A stretch of 64,000 nt of DNA. Origin: an uncultured Clostridia bacterium. GTDB lineage: Bacteria; Bacillota; Clostridia; Oscillospirales; Acutalibacteraceae. Both the position numbers and the translations under genes were made by a program. Position 1 is the first letter of the stretch; every line of letters begins with the position of its first letter. Shown in pieces: positions 18,879-27,332 of the stretch. Where the stretch lies: the NCBI GenBank assembly GCA_944380725.1, contig CALWIK010000002.1, forward strand, positions 248,001 through 312,000, read 5' to 3'. Below the pieces are notes generated by a model. It searched no databases, was not told the origin of the DNA, and saw nothing but the letters and a program-made list of their open reading frames with translations.

Positions 18879-19366
18879 AAGAAGCTGTACTTTCACTTGG
18901 AAGCAATATGTTAAATAGAGAAGAAAATTTGAAAAATGCAATAAGTGCATTAAAAAAATTGCCTGGTACAGTTGTAAAAAAAATATCCTCAATTTATGAG
19001 ACAAAACCTTTTCAAGTTGCAGAAGAACAGGCGGACTATCTGAATTGTTGTGTAAAATTAGTAACAGAACTATCGCCACAAATATTGCTTGGCGCCTGCT
19101 TAGGAATAGAAGCTTCAATGGGTAGATTGCGGCCATATAAAAACGCTTCTCGCATAATAGATTTAGATTTACTTTTATATCAAGACTATTCAGTGTGCTC
19201 TAAGCTCTTAACTCTGCCGCATCCTAAAATAAAAGAACGAGCGTTTGTCATGGTTCCCTTAAGTGATTTGTATGAAAATAAAATTGCATTGGGACTAGAC
19301 TTTAATAAAGCTTTTAGTAAAGTTGGTACAAACAGCGTTATTGTTTATAATAAAATTTTAAATTAA
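18875..19366 (+). CDS. folK: 2-amino-4-hydroxy-6-hydroxymethyldihydropteridine pyrophosphokinase
   Basis: Transfers pyrophosphate from ATP to hydroxymethyl-dihydropterin. The 163 residues contain the usual HPPK features: LSLGSNMLNREENL near the start, SIYETKPF, and the signature RIIDLDLLLY (about 88-97), then LPHPKIKERAFVMVPL. The start overlaps the folB stop by four bases, implying translational coupling. Last gene of the folate operon; aspS follows after 86 bases. Confidence 0.96.
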   Translation: MKEAVLSLGSNMLNREENLKNAISALKKLPGTVVKKISSIYETKPFQVAEEQADYLNCCVKLVTELSPQILLGACLGIEASMGRLRPYKNASRIIDLDLLLYQDYSVCSKLLTLPHPKIKERAFVMVPLSDLYENKIALGLDFNKAFSKVGTNSVIVYNKILN

Positions 19367-19452
19367 CTACAGTTTAACAATAAATTTGAAACTTTACTTA
19401 TGCGGTGTATTGAGGTATCATTTATATTATGACTTAACTGAGGAGCATAAAA

Positions 19453-21237
19453 ATGATAGAAACAATTAAAAACTTTAAGAGGACTAAATATTGCGGAGAT
19501 TTTAGTGTAAATGATATTGGCAAAGAAGTTACCGTGTGTGGTTGGGTTCAACGTCAACGTGACTTGGGACATCTTATTTTTATTGATCTGCGAGATAGGA
19601 CGGGTGTTGTTCAATTGGCGTTTGACGAGCAGACAGATAAAAAGATTTTTCAAAAAGCTTTTGAAGTACGCTCCGAATTTGTTTTGTCTGCAAAAGGAAT
19701 TATTAGAGAACGTTCTTCAAAAAATATGCAGATAAAAACCGGAGAAATCGAAATTGCTGTTTCAGAATTGGATGTTTTATCTGAGGCAGAAACTACTCCA
19801 TTTGAAATAGTTGAAAATTCTAATGCAAATGAAGAACTCCGGCTAAAATATCGATATCTCGACTTGCGCAGACCGGATGTGCAGGACAAAATTATAATTA
19901 GACATAAAATAGTGAAAATTGCACATGATTATTTTAACGAAAATGGCTTTATTGAAGTAGAAACACCTATGCTTATAAGATCCACTCCAGAGGGCGCAAG
20001 AGATTATCTTGTTCCGTCGAGAATATTTCGTGGAAGCTTTTTTGCATTACCACAATCTCCTCAATTATATAAACAATTGCTTATGTTGGCTGGGTTCGAC
20101 AGGTACTTTCAGGTAGCCAGGTGTTTTAGAGACGAAGATTTAAGAGCTGACAGGCAACCAGAATTTACTCAGCTTGATTTTGAGATGTCTTTTGTTGATG
20201 AAAATGATGTTATTTCTATAACCGAAGGATTTATAAAAAAAGTCTTTAAAAAGATTTTAAATGAGGACATAACCGTTCCGCTAAAAAGATTAACATATTT
20301 TGAAGCAATGAACCGGTTCGGTACGGATAAACCAGATCTAAGATTTGGCATGGAAATTGTAGATTTAACTGAAACTTTAAAGAATTCGGAATTTAAAGTT
20401 TTTTCTGACACTATTGCATCGGGTGGAACAGTTAGAGCAATAAATGCTAAGGGAATCGCCTCAAGGCTGCCTCGCAAAGAAATAGACCGACTTGCAGAAT
20501 GGATTAAAGACTATGGTGCTAAAGGTTTAGCATGGACAAAAATTAATTTTGATTTGTCATCTAGTTCTTCTTATGAAAAATTTTTGAATGAAAACGAAAT
20601 TATAAAAGTCCGAAAAACTGTGGGCGCCCAAAATGATGATGCAATATTCATTGTTGCAGATAATGATATTAAAATTGTTTTAGAAAGCTTAGGCGCCCTT
20701 CGTTGTGAACTCGCTAACAAGTTTGAATTTATTAAAACGTCTGAACCAAATTTATTGTGGATTACGGATTTTCCTCTATTTGAATTTGATAAAGACGAAA
20801 ATCGTTATGTGGCGATGCATCATCCGTTTACTGCGCCTAGATTTAAAGACATTAGCAAATTAACCTCTGAACCGCAAAATGTTTATGCTAGAGCTTACGA
20901 CCTTGTTTTTAACGGAAATGAAATTGGTGGAGGCTCAATTAGAATTAATGATCTTGAGTTGCAAAATAAAATGTTTAAAGCTTTAGGATTTTCTGAAGAG
21001 GAAGCTCAGAATAAATTTGGTTTTTTGCTTGAAGCTTTTAAATACGGAGTTCCTCCGCATGGTGGTTTGGCTTTTGGACTTGACAGGCTAATTATGTTGA
21101 TGCTAAAATGTAAAAGTATTCGAGATGTTATTGCATTTCCAAAGGTTGCTAGTTCGGCAGAACTTATGTCTGCTTCGCCGAATCTTGTAAATAAAAAGCA
21201 GCTTGATGAGTTATCTATTAGATTAAATTTTAATTAA
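19453..21237 (+). CDS. aspS: Aspartyl-tRNA synthetase, bacterial type
   Basis: Class II synthetase for tRNA-Asp. At 594 residues it has the bacterial layout: N-terminal OB fold (VTVCGWVQRQRDLGHLIFIDLRDR), catalytic motif 2 (FRDEDLRADRQPEFTQLD), the GAD insertion domain (about 280-420), and motif 3 GGLAFGLDRLIMLM near the C-terminus. TGAGGAG precedes ATG 19453. I cannot tell from the sequence whether it is discriminating or also charges tRNA-Asn. Confidence 0.97.
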   Translation: MIETIKNFKRTKYCGDFSVNDIGKEVTVCGWVQRQRDLGHLIFIDLRDRTGVVQLAFDEQTDKKIFQKAFEVRSEFVLSAKGIIRERSSKNMQIKTGEIEIAVSELDVLSEAETTPFEIVENSNANEELRLKYRYLDLRRPDVQDKIIIRHKIVKIAHDYFNENGFIEVETPMLIRSTPEGARDYLVPSRIFRGSFFALPQSPQLYKQLLMLAGFDRYFQVARCFRDEDLRADRQPEFTQLDFEMSFVDENDVISITEGFIKKVFKKILNEDITVPLKRLTYFEAMNRFGTDKPDLRFGMEIVDLTETLKNSEFKVFSDTIASGGTVRAINAKGIASRLPRKEIDRLAEWIKDYGAKGLAWTKINFDLSSSSSYEKFLNENEIIKVRKTVGAQNDDAIFIVADNDIKIVLESLGALRCELANKFEFIKTSEPNLLWITDFPLFEFDKDENRYVAMHHPFTAPRFKDISKLTSEPQNVYARAYDLVFNGNEIGGGSIRINDLELQNKMFKALGFSEEEAQNKFGFLLEAFKYGVPPHGGLAFGLDRLIMLMLKCKSIRDVIAFPKVASSAELMSASPNLVNKKQLDELSIRLNFN

Positions 21238-21604
21238 TATTTTTTATTAAATTTAAAACATTAAGTTTGTATTTGAGGTTGTTATTAAAAATTATTTTAA
21301 TATAATAAATAAATTTAACGTTTTATTATTTATTCTAATAAAAGTTATCATAACAAATTAATTTTATAAATATCAAAACTTAATACTCTTCTTTCATTAA
21401 TATTTGAACTAAATTAAATTTATTTAAGTCATGTTAAATTAATGGGTCAAAAATCAGCCGCAAAGGCTGTTTTTTTTTGAATTGTTATTTTCGTATACGG
21501 CTTTTTGTTTAAAGAGTTGATTATGGAGGTGATGGTTAGACTTTTTATTTGTGATGGTTTTTCTTTGGTTTAAAGGATTTACATTTGAAAGAAGGTTTTT
21601 TATT
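21238..21604 (+). terminator. Post-aspS spacer with a terminator at 21448-21478
   Basis: AT-rich sequence without a credible gene. At 21455-21469 CAGCC pairs with GGCTG around GCAAA, followed by nine T residues: an intrinsic terminator. A 16-codon frame at 21522 starting MEVMVRLF has no support and is not called. Confidence 0.7.
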
Positions 21605-21817
21605 TTGAAAAGAATTTTTTGTGTACTTATGGTTTTAGGAACTCTAGTTGGAGTCAATTTGTTTGATTGTGTAAAAATAGGATATACAACTCCACCAAGA
21701 TCATCAAAAGCTTGGAGTAAACGACACAGAAACGAATCTCGTAAAAAAGAGAAAAATCTTCGAAAAGAAATAGTAATGAAAAAATACAAAACTTCCCCCA
21801 AAAAAATAATAAAATAA
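21605..21817 (+). CDS. Small secreted basic protein A, unknown function
   Basis: About 70 residues from TTG 21605, with GAAGG nine bases upstream. The N-terminus (LKRIFCVLMVLGTLVGVNLF) is a signal peptide or membrane anchor, with a Cys soon after (FDCVKIGY). The remainder is strongly basic and low in hydrophobic residues (SKAWSKRHRNESRKKEKN, ending KKYKTSPKKIIK). It is followed 16 bases later by a second gene of the same design. I do not recognise the family. Export and a highly cationic mature part could suit binding to nucleic acid, wall polymers or membranes, but nothing in the sequence chooses among these. Confidence 0.5.
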   Translation: MKRIFCVLMVLGTLVGVNLFDCVKIGYTTPPRSSKAWSKRHRNESRKKEKNLRKEIVMKKYKTSPKKIIK

Positions 21818-21833
21818 AAAAGGAATGATTGCT

Positions 21834-22010
21834 TTGAAAAAAATATGTAGTATCTTAGTATTGATATCGATGTTAATTAGTAGTAGTGCAAACTACAATT
21901 GTTATGGGTTCAATAAAAAAAATGGCAAAAATATGCCATTTAGCTTTAACAAAAAATACAAAAAAAGAAAAGTAAAAAATCGGCAAAAAAAGAGATTGAT
22001 TCCTTTGTAA
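21834..22010 (+). CDS. Small secreted basic protein B, unknown function
   Basis: About 58 residues from TTG 21834; AAAGGA lies nine bases upstream, which makes this start better than the ATG at 21825 that abuts the same site. A signal peptide (LKKICSILVLISMLISSSANYN) is followed by a short basic chain rich in Lys and Asn, ending KKRKVKNRQKKRLIPL. Same architecture and strand as the gene just upstream, so they are probably one transcript, perhaps diverged duplicates, although identity is low. Confidence 0.5.
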   Translation: MKKICSILVLISMLISSSANYNCYGFNKKNGKNMPFSFNKKYKKRKVKNRQKKRLIPL

Positions 22011-22124
22011 AATATTTAGTTTCAAAAGAGAACAAGGATAAAAGGGAACAAAATAGAGAGAATTAATAGTGAAATTAATTATAATTACATAATTTAAACA
22101 AATAAAAATTATCTGTATTTTTTT

Positions 22125-22160
22125 ACTATCAGCAAATTTTTTAGCTGGTAGTATTTTTTA
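22125..22160 (+). terminator. Intrinsic terminator after the small secreted genes
   Basis: ACTATCAGC (22125-22133) pairs over nine bases with GCTGGTAGT (22144-22152), loop of about ten bases, followed by a T run. Confidence 0.8.
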
Positions 22161-22216
22161 TGTTAATTCATATATAAATAAAATTAATGTTATATACTTT
22201 TTAAATTTTTGCAAAG

Positions 22217-22245
22217 TTGCATACAGTTTATATTTACATTATAAT
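22217..22245 (+). promoter_or_regulatory. Promoter of the sodium symporter gene
   Basis: TTGCAT at 22217-22222, 17-base spacer, TATAAT at 22240-22245, 24 bases before the start codon. Confidence 0.55.
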
Positions 22246-22268
22246 AGAAAAAAAGAGGTGACTAAATA

Positions 22269-23609
22269 ATGTCAAAAATAGAAGTTGCTCCCACAAAAAA
22301 CAAACAAAGAGAAACTTTTAAAACTAAATTCGGTTTTATTTGGGCATGTGTCGGATCTGCTGTAGGAATTGGAACTGTTTGGATGTTTCCGTACAGGTTA
22401 GCCCAATATGGTGGCGCAGTATTTTTAGTAGAATACATTATTTTTACAATGTTACTAGGGCTATCTGGAGTTATTGGAGAGACGGCGTTTGGCAGAGCGA
22501 TGAAAGCTGGACCTGTGGGAGCCTTTGCAAAAGCAACAAAGATGAGATTTAAAAACTCTTTTGGTAAATATTTGGGAGCTATACCGGTACTTGGTTCATG
22601 GGTTATTGCAATTGGATATTCGGTTGTAATAGGATGGGTAATTAGATTTTTAATTTTTAGTTTTTCTGGAGAACTGTTAAAAGAAGATTTAGCCTTTTTA
22701 TTTTTAAATATTTCTGGAAACTTTAGTAATGTAACCTGTCATTTGATAGGTCTTTTATTGATATTTTTAATTATGACTAGTGGAATTTCTAAAGGAATAG
22801 AAAAATTAAATAAATTTTTGATGCCAATTTTTTTTATACTTTTTATAATTTTAGCAATAAATGTTGCTTTTCTACCAGAGGCGCTTAAAGGATATACATA
22901 TTTATTTAGATTTAATTTAGAGCAGTTTTTTGTGGTAAAAAATTGGATTTATGCATTGGGGCAATCTTTTTTTTCACTTTCGTTAGCAGGCTCTGGCACG
23001 TTGATATACGGAAGTTATTTAAAAAACGATGAGGATATAATTTATTGTGCAAAAAATGTAATAATCTTTGACATCTTGGCTGGCATTATAGTTGCACTGG
23101 CAATTATTCCCGCAATGTTTTCATTTGGATTAGAAGCACAAGCAGGTCCCTCCCTACTATTTGTAGCTATGCCGAAAATTTTTTTCGGCATGCCTTTTGG
23201 GAGCCTATTTGAAATAATTTTTTTTATAGCCACATTGTTTGCTACATTGACATCAATTATAAATCTTTTTGAAGTTCCTATAGAAGAAATTCAAAATCGT
23301 CTTAAATTATCTAGAAATATGTCTGTTACGGCTGTAATTGCAATTTCTACTATAATAAGTTTATTTATTGAAAATGCAAAAATTGTTGAAATGTGGATGG
23401 ATGTTGTATCTATTTACATAATACCACTCGGTGCATTGCTTGCTGGAGTAATGTTCTTTTGGGTTTGTGGCGAAGAATTTGTTTTAGAAAATGTAAACAT
23501 GGGAGCCAAAAAAAAGCTTGGCAGGTGGTTTATTCCTGTATCAAAATATATTTTTACTATAATTACTTTAATTATTTTTATTTGTGGAATATTTTTTGGA
23601 TTGAATTAA
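22269..23609 (+). CDS. Sodium-dependent transporter, NSS/SNF family
   Basis: Secondary transporter of the neurotransmitter:sodium symporter family, which in bacteria takes up amino acids or related amines with Na+. The 446 residues form about eleven to twelve helices; the first holds the unwound sodium site (WACVGSAVGIGTVWMFPYRL, about residues 25-44). AAAGAGGTG precedes ATG 22269. It stands alone between two terminators, with its own promoter. Substrate cannot be inferred from sequence alone; amino acid uptake would suit a host-dependent cell. Confidence 0.93.
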   Translation: MSKIEVAPTKNKQRETFKTKFGFIWACVGSAVGIGTVWMFPYRLAQYGGAVFLVEYIIFTMLLGLSGVIGETAFGRAMKAGPVGAFAKATKMRFKNSFGKYLGAIPVLGSWVIAIGYSVVIGWVIRFLIFSFSGELLKEDLAFLFLNISGNFSNVTCHLIGLLLIFLIMTSGISKGIEKLNKFLMPIFFILFIILAINVAFLPEALKGYTYLFRFNLEQFFVVKNWIYALGQSFFSLSLAGSGTLIYGSYLKNDEDIIYCAKNVIIFDILAGIIVALAIIPAMFSFGLEAQAGPSLLFVAMPKIFFGMPFGSLFEIIFFIATLFATLTSIINLFEVPIEEIQNRLKLSRNMSVTAVIAISTIISLFIENAKIVEMWMDVVSIYIIPLGALLAGVMFFWVCGEEFVLENVNMGAKKKLGRWFIPVSKYIFTIITLIIFICGIFFGLN

Positions 23610-23628
23610 TCTTAAAACTTCTACAAAA

Positions 23629-23668
23629 TAGCGCTCCACTAAATCGCGGGGCGCTAGATTTTTATTTT
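23629..23668. terminator. Bidirectional terminator between the symporter and TSUP genes
   Basis: TAGCGCTCC pairs with GGGGCGCTA (nine bases with one G-T), with T-rich flanks on both strands. It separates the convergent transcripts and overlaps the stop of the minus-strand gene. Confidence 0.75.
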
Positions 23669-24015
23669 GATCTAAATTGCATGATGCCCATAATTAAAAG
23701 AAGAACTGCAAATATTTTAGAAAGAATTTTGCTATCGATAAAGCATGCCAAATATGAGCCTATTATAGCTCCAAATAAGCCTAGTAATGAAAAAGTTATA
23801 GCGAGTTTAAAGTTAATAAGCCTTTTTTTTGAGTAGATTATAATCGCAACAACAGCAGAAGGAATAAAAAATATTAAATTGATACCTTGAGCAAGAGTTT
23901 GAGAGACTTGTGTAAACAAATTGAAATAAATAATTAAGACTCCACCTCCACCAAGCCCCATAGAACCGATTATTGCAGATAATGTCCCTGATATTGCGGC
24001 GATTCCCCAGCTCAT
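23662..24015 (-). CDS. Half-size TSUP (TauE/SafE) permease, second of a pair
   Basis: A 117-residue membrane protein with about four helices. The N-terminal motif SGTLSAIIGSMGLGGGGVLII is the TSUP repeat motif. Usual TauE/SafE proteins carry two such repeats in about 250 residues; here one repeat per gene. Its start overlaps the stop of the preceding half (ATGA at 24012-24015), so the two subunits should be made together and pair as a heterodimer. Family substrates are sulfur anions or organic anions; substrate here is unknown. Confidence 0.85.
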   Translation of the reverse strand: MSWGIAAISGTLSAIIGSMGLGGGGVLIIYFNLFTQVSQTLAQGINLIFFIPSAVVAIIIYSKKRLINFKLAITFSLLGLFGAIIGSYLACFIDSKILSKIFAVLLLIMGIMQFRSK

Positions 24016-24365
24016 CTAAAAAGCAGCTGAATAGCTGCCCATAACATGAAGCCACCAAAAAATTTACGAAGAAGTTCTTGGTTTATTCTAGATAAAACTA
24101 AAGACCCGACAATAGAGCCCAATACGCTAAAAGGAAGGTAGGGTAGAGCGTCGTAAAAAGTAACTTTGCCATTAATAAGATACATAATAGCACTCACCAT
24201 ACAAATTGGCAAGATAATGCATACAGAAGTTGCGTGAGTAGTACGTTGATCAAGACCATATTTTTTTAATATAGGAACAATTAGCATGCCGCCGCCCGCA
24301 CCCAAAAGACCATTTACAACTCCAGCAATTACTGCTAATACAGGATATACATATTTTTTCAACAC
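24012..24365 (-). CDS. Half-size TSUP (TauE/SafE) permease, first of a pair
   Basis: A 117-residue membrane protein with about four helices and the repeat motif AGVVNGLLGAGGGMLIVPIL near its N-terminus, the counterpart of the one in the next gene. The TSUP motif residues are intact in both, so this looks like a natural split and not a broken full-length gene. ATG 24365 follows an AGAGGTG site. Four-base overlap with the downstream half. Confidence 0.86.
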   Translation of the reverse strand: MLKKYVYPVLAVIAGVVNGLLGAGGGMLIVPILKKYGLDQRTTHATSVCIILPICMVSAIMYLINGKVTFYDALPYLPFSVLGSIVGSLVLSRINQELLRKFFGGFMLWAAIQLLFR

Positions 24366-24403
24366 TTAGTAAACACCTCTAAAACGGATGCTAAAATTTT
24401 TAG

Positions 24404-24865
24404 TTAAACATTTGCAACCTCATAAGCTTTGCCTAAAAATTTTCTACATTCTTCAACATTATGCTGTTCGGTAGATAATAACTTTTCAGCAAATCTTTGA
24501 ACACTTTTGTCAAGGCTACCCTGATAATCTTTTAATCTTCTAGTTATTTGAATTATTCCCATAGTACTTCCTTGAATCAACATTTCGGCTACATGGTCGG
24601 GTGTTTTATCATTTAGAGTTTTGATATCTATCATCATATAAGTTTCAAATTTTTGAATAGCACTTGTTCCTTTCGCCTCATATCCCAACTTATTTAATGC
24701 TTTTTCAGCTGTATCAAAAATATCTTTATACTCTTTGAACTGACTTTCTAGCAAGTTTCTAAACTTAGAATCATTTTTAATGATATCTAAAAGATGGTTT
24801 ATGGAATTTTGTCCCATTTGTGCGTTTTTATAAATATAATTTAACATTTCGATATTAGCGTTCAT
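24404..24865 (-). CDS. Conserved clostridial helical-bundle protein, unknown function
   Basis: Cytoplasmic protein of 153 residues, entirely helical by composition, with two repeating blocks (SINHLLDIIKNDSKFRNLLESQFKEYKDI and a similar DKSVQRFAEKLLSTEQHNVEECRKFL end). The pattern resembles ferritin-like or DUF2383-type four-helix bundles, but the di-iron ligands cannot be assigned. The sequence AEMLIQGSTMGIIQITR is a highly conserved-looking centre. Start has AAGGAGGTAAT upstream. I know of similar unnamed proteins in Clostridia but no function. Confidence 0.7.
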   Translation of the reverse strand: MNANIEMLNYIYKNAQMGQNSINHLLDIIKNDSKFRNLLESQFKEYKDIFDTAEKALNKLGYEAKGTSAIQKFETYMMIDIKTLNDKTPDHVAEMLIQGSTMGIIQITRRLKDYQGSLDKSVQRFAEKLLSTEQHNVEECRKFLGKAYEVANV

Positions 24866-24925
24866 TTTATTACCTCCTTGGTTATTAGTATTTTCAATAT
24901 CTTTAAAAATATTTATAAAAAATAA

Positions 24926-24953
24926 AAAAGCTAGTTTAATAAAAACTAGCTCC
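24926..24953 (-). terminator. Terminator of the cohesin-like surface gene
   Basis: On the minus strand GAGCTAGTTTT pairs with AAACTAGCTTT, followed by a T-rich tract, immediately past the stop at 24954. Confidence 0.75.
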
Positions 24954-26003
24954 TCATTTAGACAATATATTTTTTTGTTTTATAATAAAAATACAAAGGA
25001 TAGTAAGAATTATTGTAGCGGCAAAAAATAAAATAAAGTTAAAAGAATTTTCTTTAATTACAAGTGGTGCAGAAGAGTTCTGCAATTCGACACTATTATT
25101 TTGAGCAACATCTTTATTTAACAGCTCATCGGTGTAATTTTTATTATCATTAGTACTTATACTTTCATCTAAAGCATTAATATCGGTGTATTTATCATGC
25201 TCAGCGTCATTGGAAGCATTTTTACTTAGCCTATTAACTGTTACAGTATAAACTTTTTTAGATTTTTTATCTGCAGAAGTAACAGTCAAATTGATATCTG
25301 TAGTGGTGCCAGCACTTTTTAAAGTTTTTCTATTAGCCTTAACAGTTGCTTCCTGGTCCAGAGGAATCGCTTCAAATTCCATAGTACTTTTTGAATATGG
25401 CACTTCAACGGAATATTTAGTGATATCTGAAGAAAAAACCGGAGATAATTTATATTCTGCAGTAGAAAGTACAGCAAGATCGCAATTTCCCTCACCAGAT
25501 TGAGCAACATTGATCGTTACAGGATCGATTTCTGGCAAAGGAATAGCCTCAGCCTCATAATTACATATACCATCGATTACAGCAGATATACTATTAGTGC
25601 CAACTTCACAATTTGACAACACTTTAAAATTTAGCTCTAAAACAATTTTAGACTCGCCAATACTTAAATCAATCCCGCGTTCAGAAGTTACATATAAAAT
25701 AGTTAGGTTATTCCCATCCGTATAACTTTCGAAATCGTCATTATTTATGTAAGAATAAAGCCCTTTGTATGTTAATTTTGAGCTATCAAATTTGACTTTT
25801 AACCTATAAGCAGAAATATTTATAGGCTCGTTAGCAACTGAAAAGTTCAAACTAACAGTGAATTCTTCTCCACTAACAGGAAAAATATTATCACAAAGTA
25901 AAGATATCTCCAGAGCACCATCATTATAAGCTAGCCCTTTTTGAGATAAAAAAAAGCAAGCTATAAAACATAAATATAACATAATTTTTAGTCGGTTCAA
26001 CAA
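24954..26003 (-). CDS. Membrane-anchored surface protein with cohesin-like and cadherin-like domains
   Basis: About 349 residues from TTG 26003, which sits ten bases after an AAAAGGG site (an in-frame TTG at 26012 touches that site). Order: signal peptide (RLKIMLYLCFIACFFLSQKGLA), a cohesin-type beta sandwich (about 30-165, with VKFDSSKLTYKG and LNFKVL), a cadherin-like beta-sandwich domain (about 175-260, CDLAVLSTAEYKLSPVF to KVYTVTVNR), an Asn/Asp-rich linker, and a C-terminal helix with a KQK tail. No LPXTG motif, so it is held by the helix. Cohesin-like domains can bind dockerins; no dockerin is visible in the window, so the partner is unknown. Confidence 0.75.
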   Translation of the reverse strand: MLNRLKIMLYLCFIACFFLSQKGLAYNDGALEISLLCDNIFPVSGEEFTVSLNFSVANEPINISAYRLKVKFDSSKLTYKGLYSYINNDDFESYTDGNNLTILYVTSERGIDLSIGESKIVLELNFKVLSNCEVGTNSISAVIDGICNYEAEAIPLPEIDPVTINVAQSGEGNCDLAVLSTAEYKLSPVFSSDITKYSVEVPYSKSTMEFEAIPLDQEATVKANRKTLKSAGTTTDINLTVTSADKKSKKVYTVTVNRLSKNASNDAEHDKYTDINALDESISTNDNKNYTDELLNKDVAQNNSVELQNSSAPLVIKENSFNFILFFAATIILTILCIFIIKQKNILSK

Positions 26004-26121
26004 AATTACCAATCCCTTTTTATTTTTAATCTAATAAATTATATCATATTCCCATGGAACTGCTCAATATTTGATTAATTTTAAATTATTAGAAAAATAT
26101 TTTTAAAAATTATATAACTTG

Positions 26122-27303
26122 CTACAAAGTTTTATTTTTTTTCTTTTTAACCAAAAAAACTATTAAATATAGCAAAATAAATCCAATCAAAACGGTAATC
26201 AACGCATAAGGATTGTTTTGTTCCCCAGTTTTTACATTTACCCAAAGAGAATCAATAAATGAATTTAATTCATCAGGTAAAGCTGTAAATAACTGAGTAT
26301 TTTTTAATATTTGCTCATCAGGATAACATATTTTATTGTTCGCAACTTTTTTGTCAAGTTGATTTTTCACTACAGATTCTGGAGACGAATACCCAATATA
26401 CTTTATATTCTCTGCCGCAATTTTAGGTTCGCACATAAAATTTATATAAGTCAAAGCTTCGGCTGGATGCTCGGCGTTTTTAGGAATACACATAGCGTCA
26501 ACAAATTTATTGGAGCCTTCTTTCGGAATAACAAAACCAATTTCTTTGTTACGCTCCAACAAAGTTGCGGCATCACCGTTATAATATGGAGCCAATGCAG
26601 CTTCTCCGTTAGCCATTTTATCAAAAATCTGGTCCATAACATAAGCTTGCACAAGTGGTTTTTGCAGCTTTAAATCTTCTGCTGCCTTTATCCAGTCACT
26701 TTTATTTCTAGAGTTCAGCGAGATTCCTAGCCTAATTTGAGAAATTGCGAAAGCATCCCTAGGATTGTCAAACATCAATATTTTGCCTGAGTATTTTTTA
26801 TTCCACAATATATTCCAATTTATATCTTTTTCTTCTTCAGCAACCAGGTTTTTATTATAAAATATTCCGACTAGCCCCCAAGTATATGGTACAGAATATT
26901 CATTTGTAGGGTCATACGCTGGATATTTAAAAGAATCGTCTACATAAGAATAGTTGGAAATTTTTTTAAAATCAAGCTTTTGTAGCATATCCATTTTAAT
27001 CATTTTAGATACCATATAATCAGAAGGTATAATTACATCGTATTTGGCTCCACCATTTTGTATTTTTGCAAAAAGCGATTCATTACTTTGAAATGTGCTA
27101 TAATTTACGTATATTCCAGTTCTTTTTGTAAATTCTTCGTTTACATTTAAAGACCCATTTGTACCGTCAGAAATATATTCGCCCCAATTATAAACATTTA
27201 TTATGATTTTGGATTTCTTATTATTTTTGTATAAAACAAAGCTCAAAATAATAATAGAAAACAAAAAAAATATAACTATAAAAAAAATTAACTTTTTTTT
27301 CAA
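26122..27303 (-). CDS. potD: Spermidine/putrescine-binding protein PotD, anchored by helices
   Basis: Extracytoplasmic binding subunit of the polyamine ABC importer. The 393 residues match PotD (NVYNWGEYISDG near the start, YDVIIPSDYMVSKMI, VPYTWGLVGIFYN). Two oddities are visible: the N-terminal hydrophobic stretch has no lipobox Cys, and the C-terminus adds a second helix with a KKKKNKTL tail (about residues 365-393). It is therefore likely tethered at both ends and not a lipoprotein. TTG 27303 follows AGGTGA by eight bases. Last gene of potA-potB-potC-potD. Confidence 0.93.
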   Translation of the reverse strand: MKKKLIFFIVIFFLFSIIILSFVLYKNNKKSKIIINVYNWGEYISDGTNGSLNVNEEFTKRTGIYVNYSTFQSNESLFAKIQNGGAKYDVIIPSDYMVSKMIKMDMLQKLDFKKISNYSYVDDSFKYPAYDPTNEYSVPYTWGLVGIFYNKNLVAEEEKDINWNILWNKKYSGKILMFDNPRDAFAISQIRLGISLNSRNKSDWIKAAEDLKLQKPLVQAYVMDQIFDKMANGEAALAPYYNGDAATLLERNKEIGFVIPKEGSNKFVDAMCIPKNAEHPAEALTYINFMCEPKIAAENIKYIGYSSPESVVKNQLDKKVANNKICYPDEQILKNTQLFTALPDELNSFIDSLWVNVKTGEQNNPYALITVLIGFILLYLIVFLVKKKKNKTL

Positions 27304-27332
27304 CCTTTATTTCACCTGATTTCGTAGAAAAA

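Noticed and set aside
23662-24365. Frameshifted full-length TSUP gene
   Set aside because: Each half has its own repeat motif, start and stop with an ATGA overlap, so a natural split is more likely than a broken gene.
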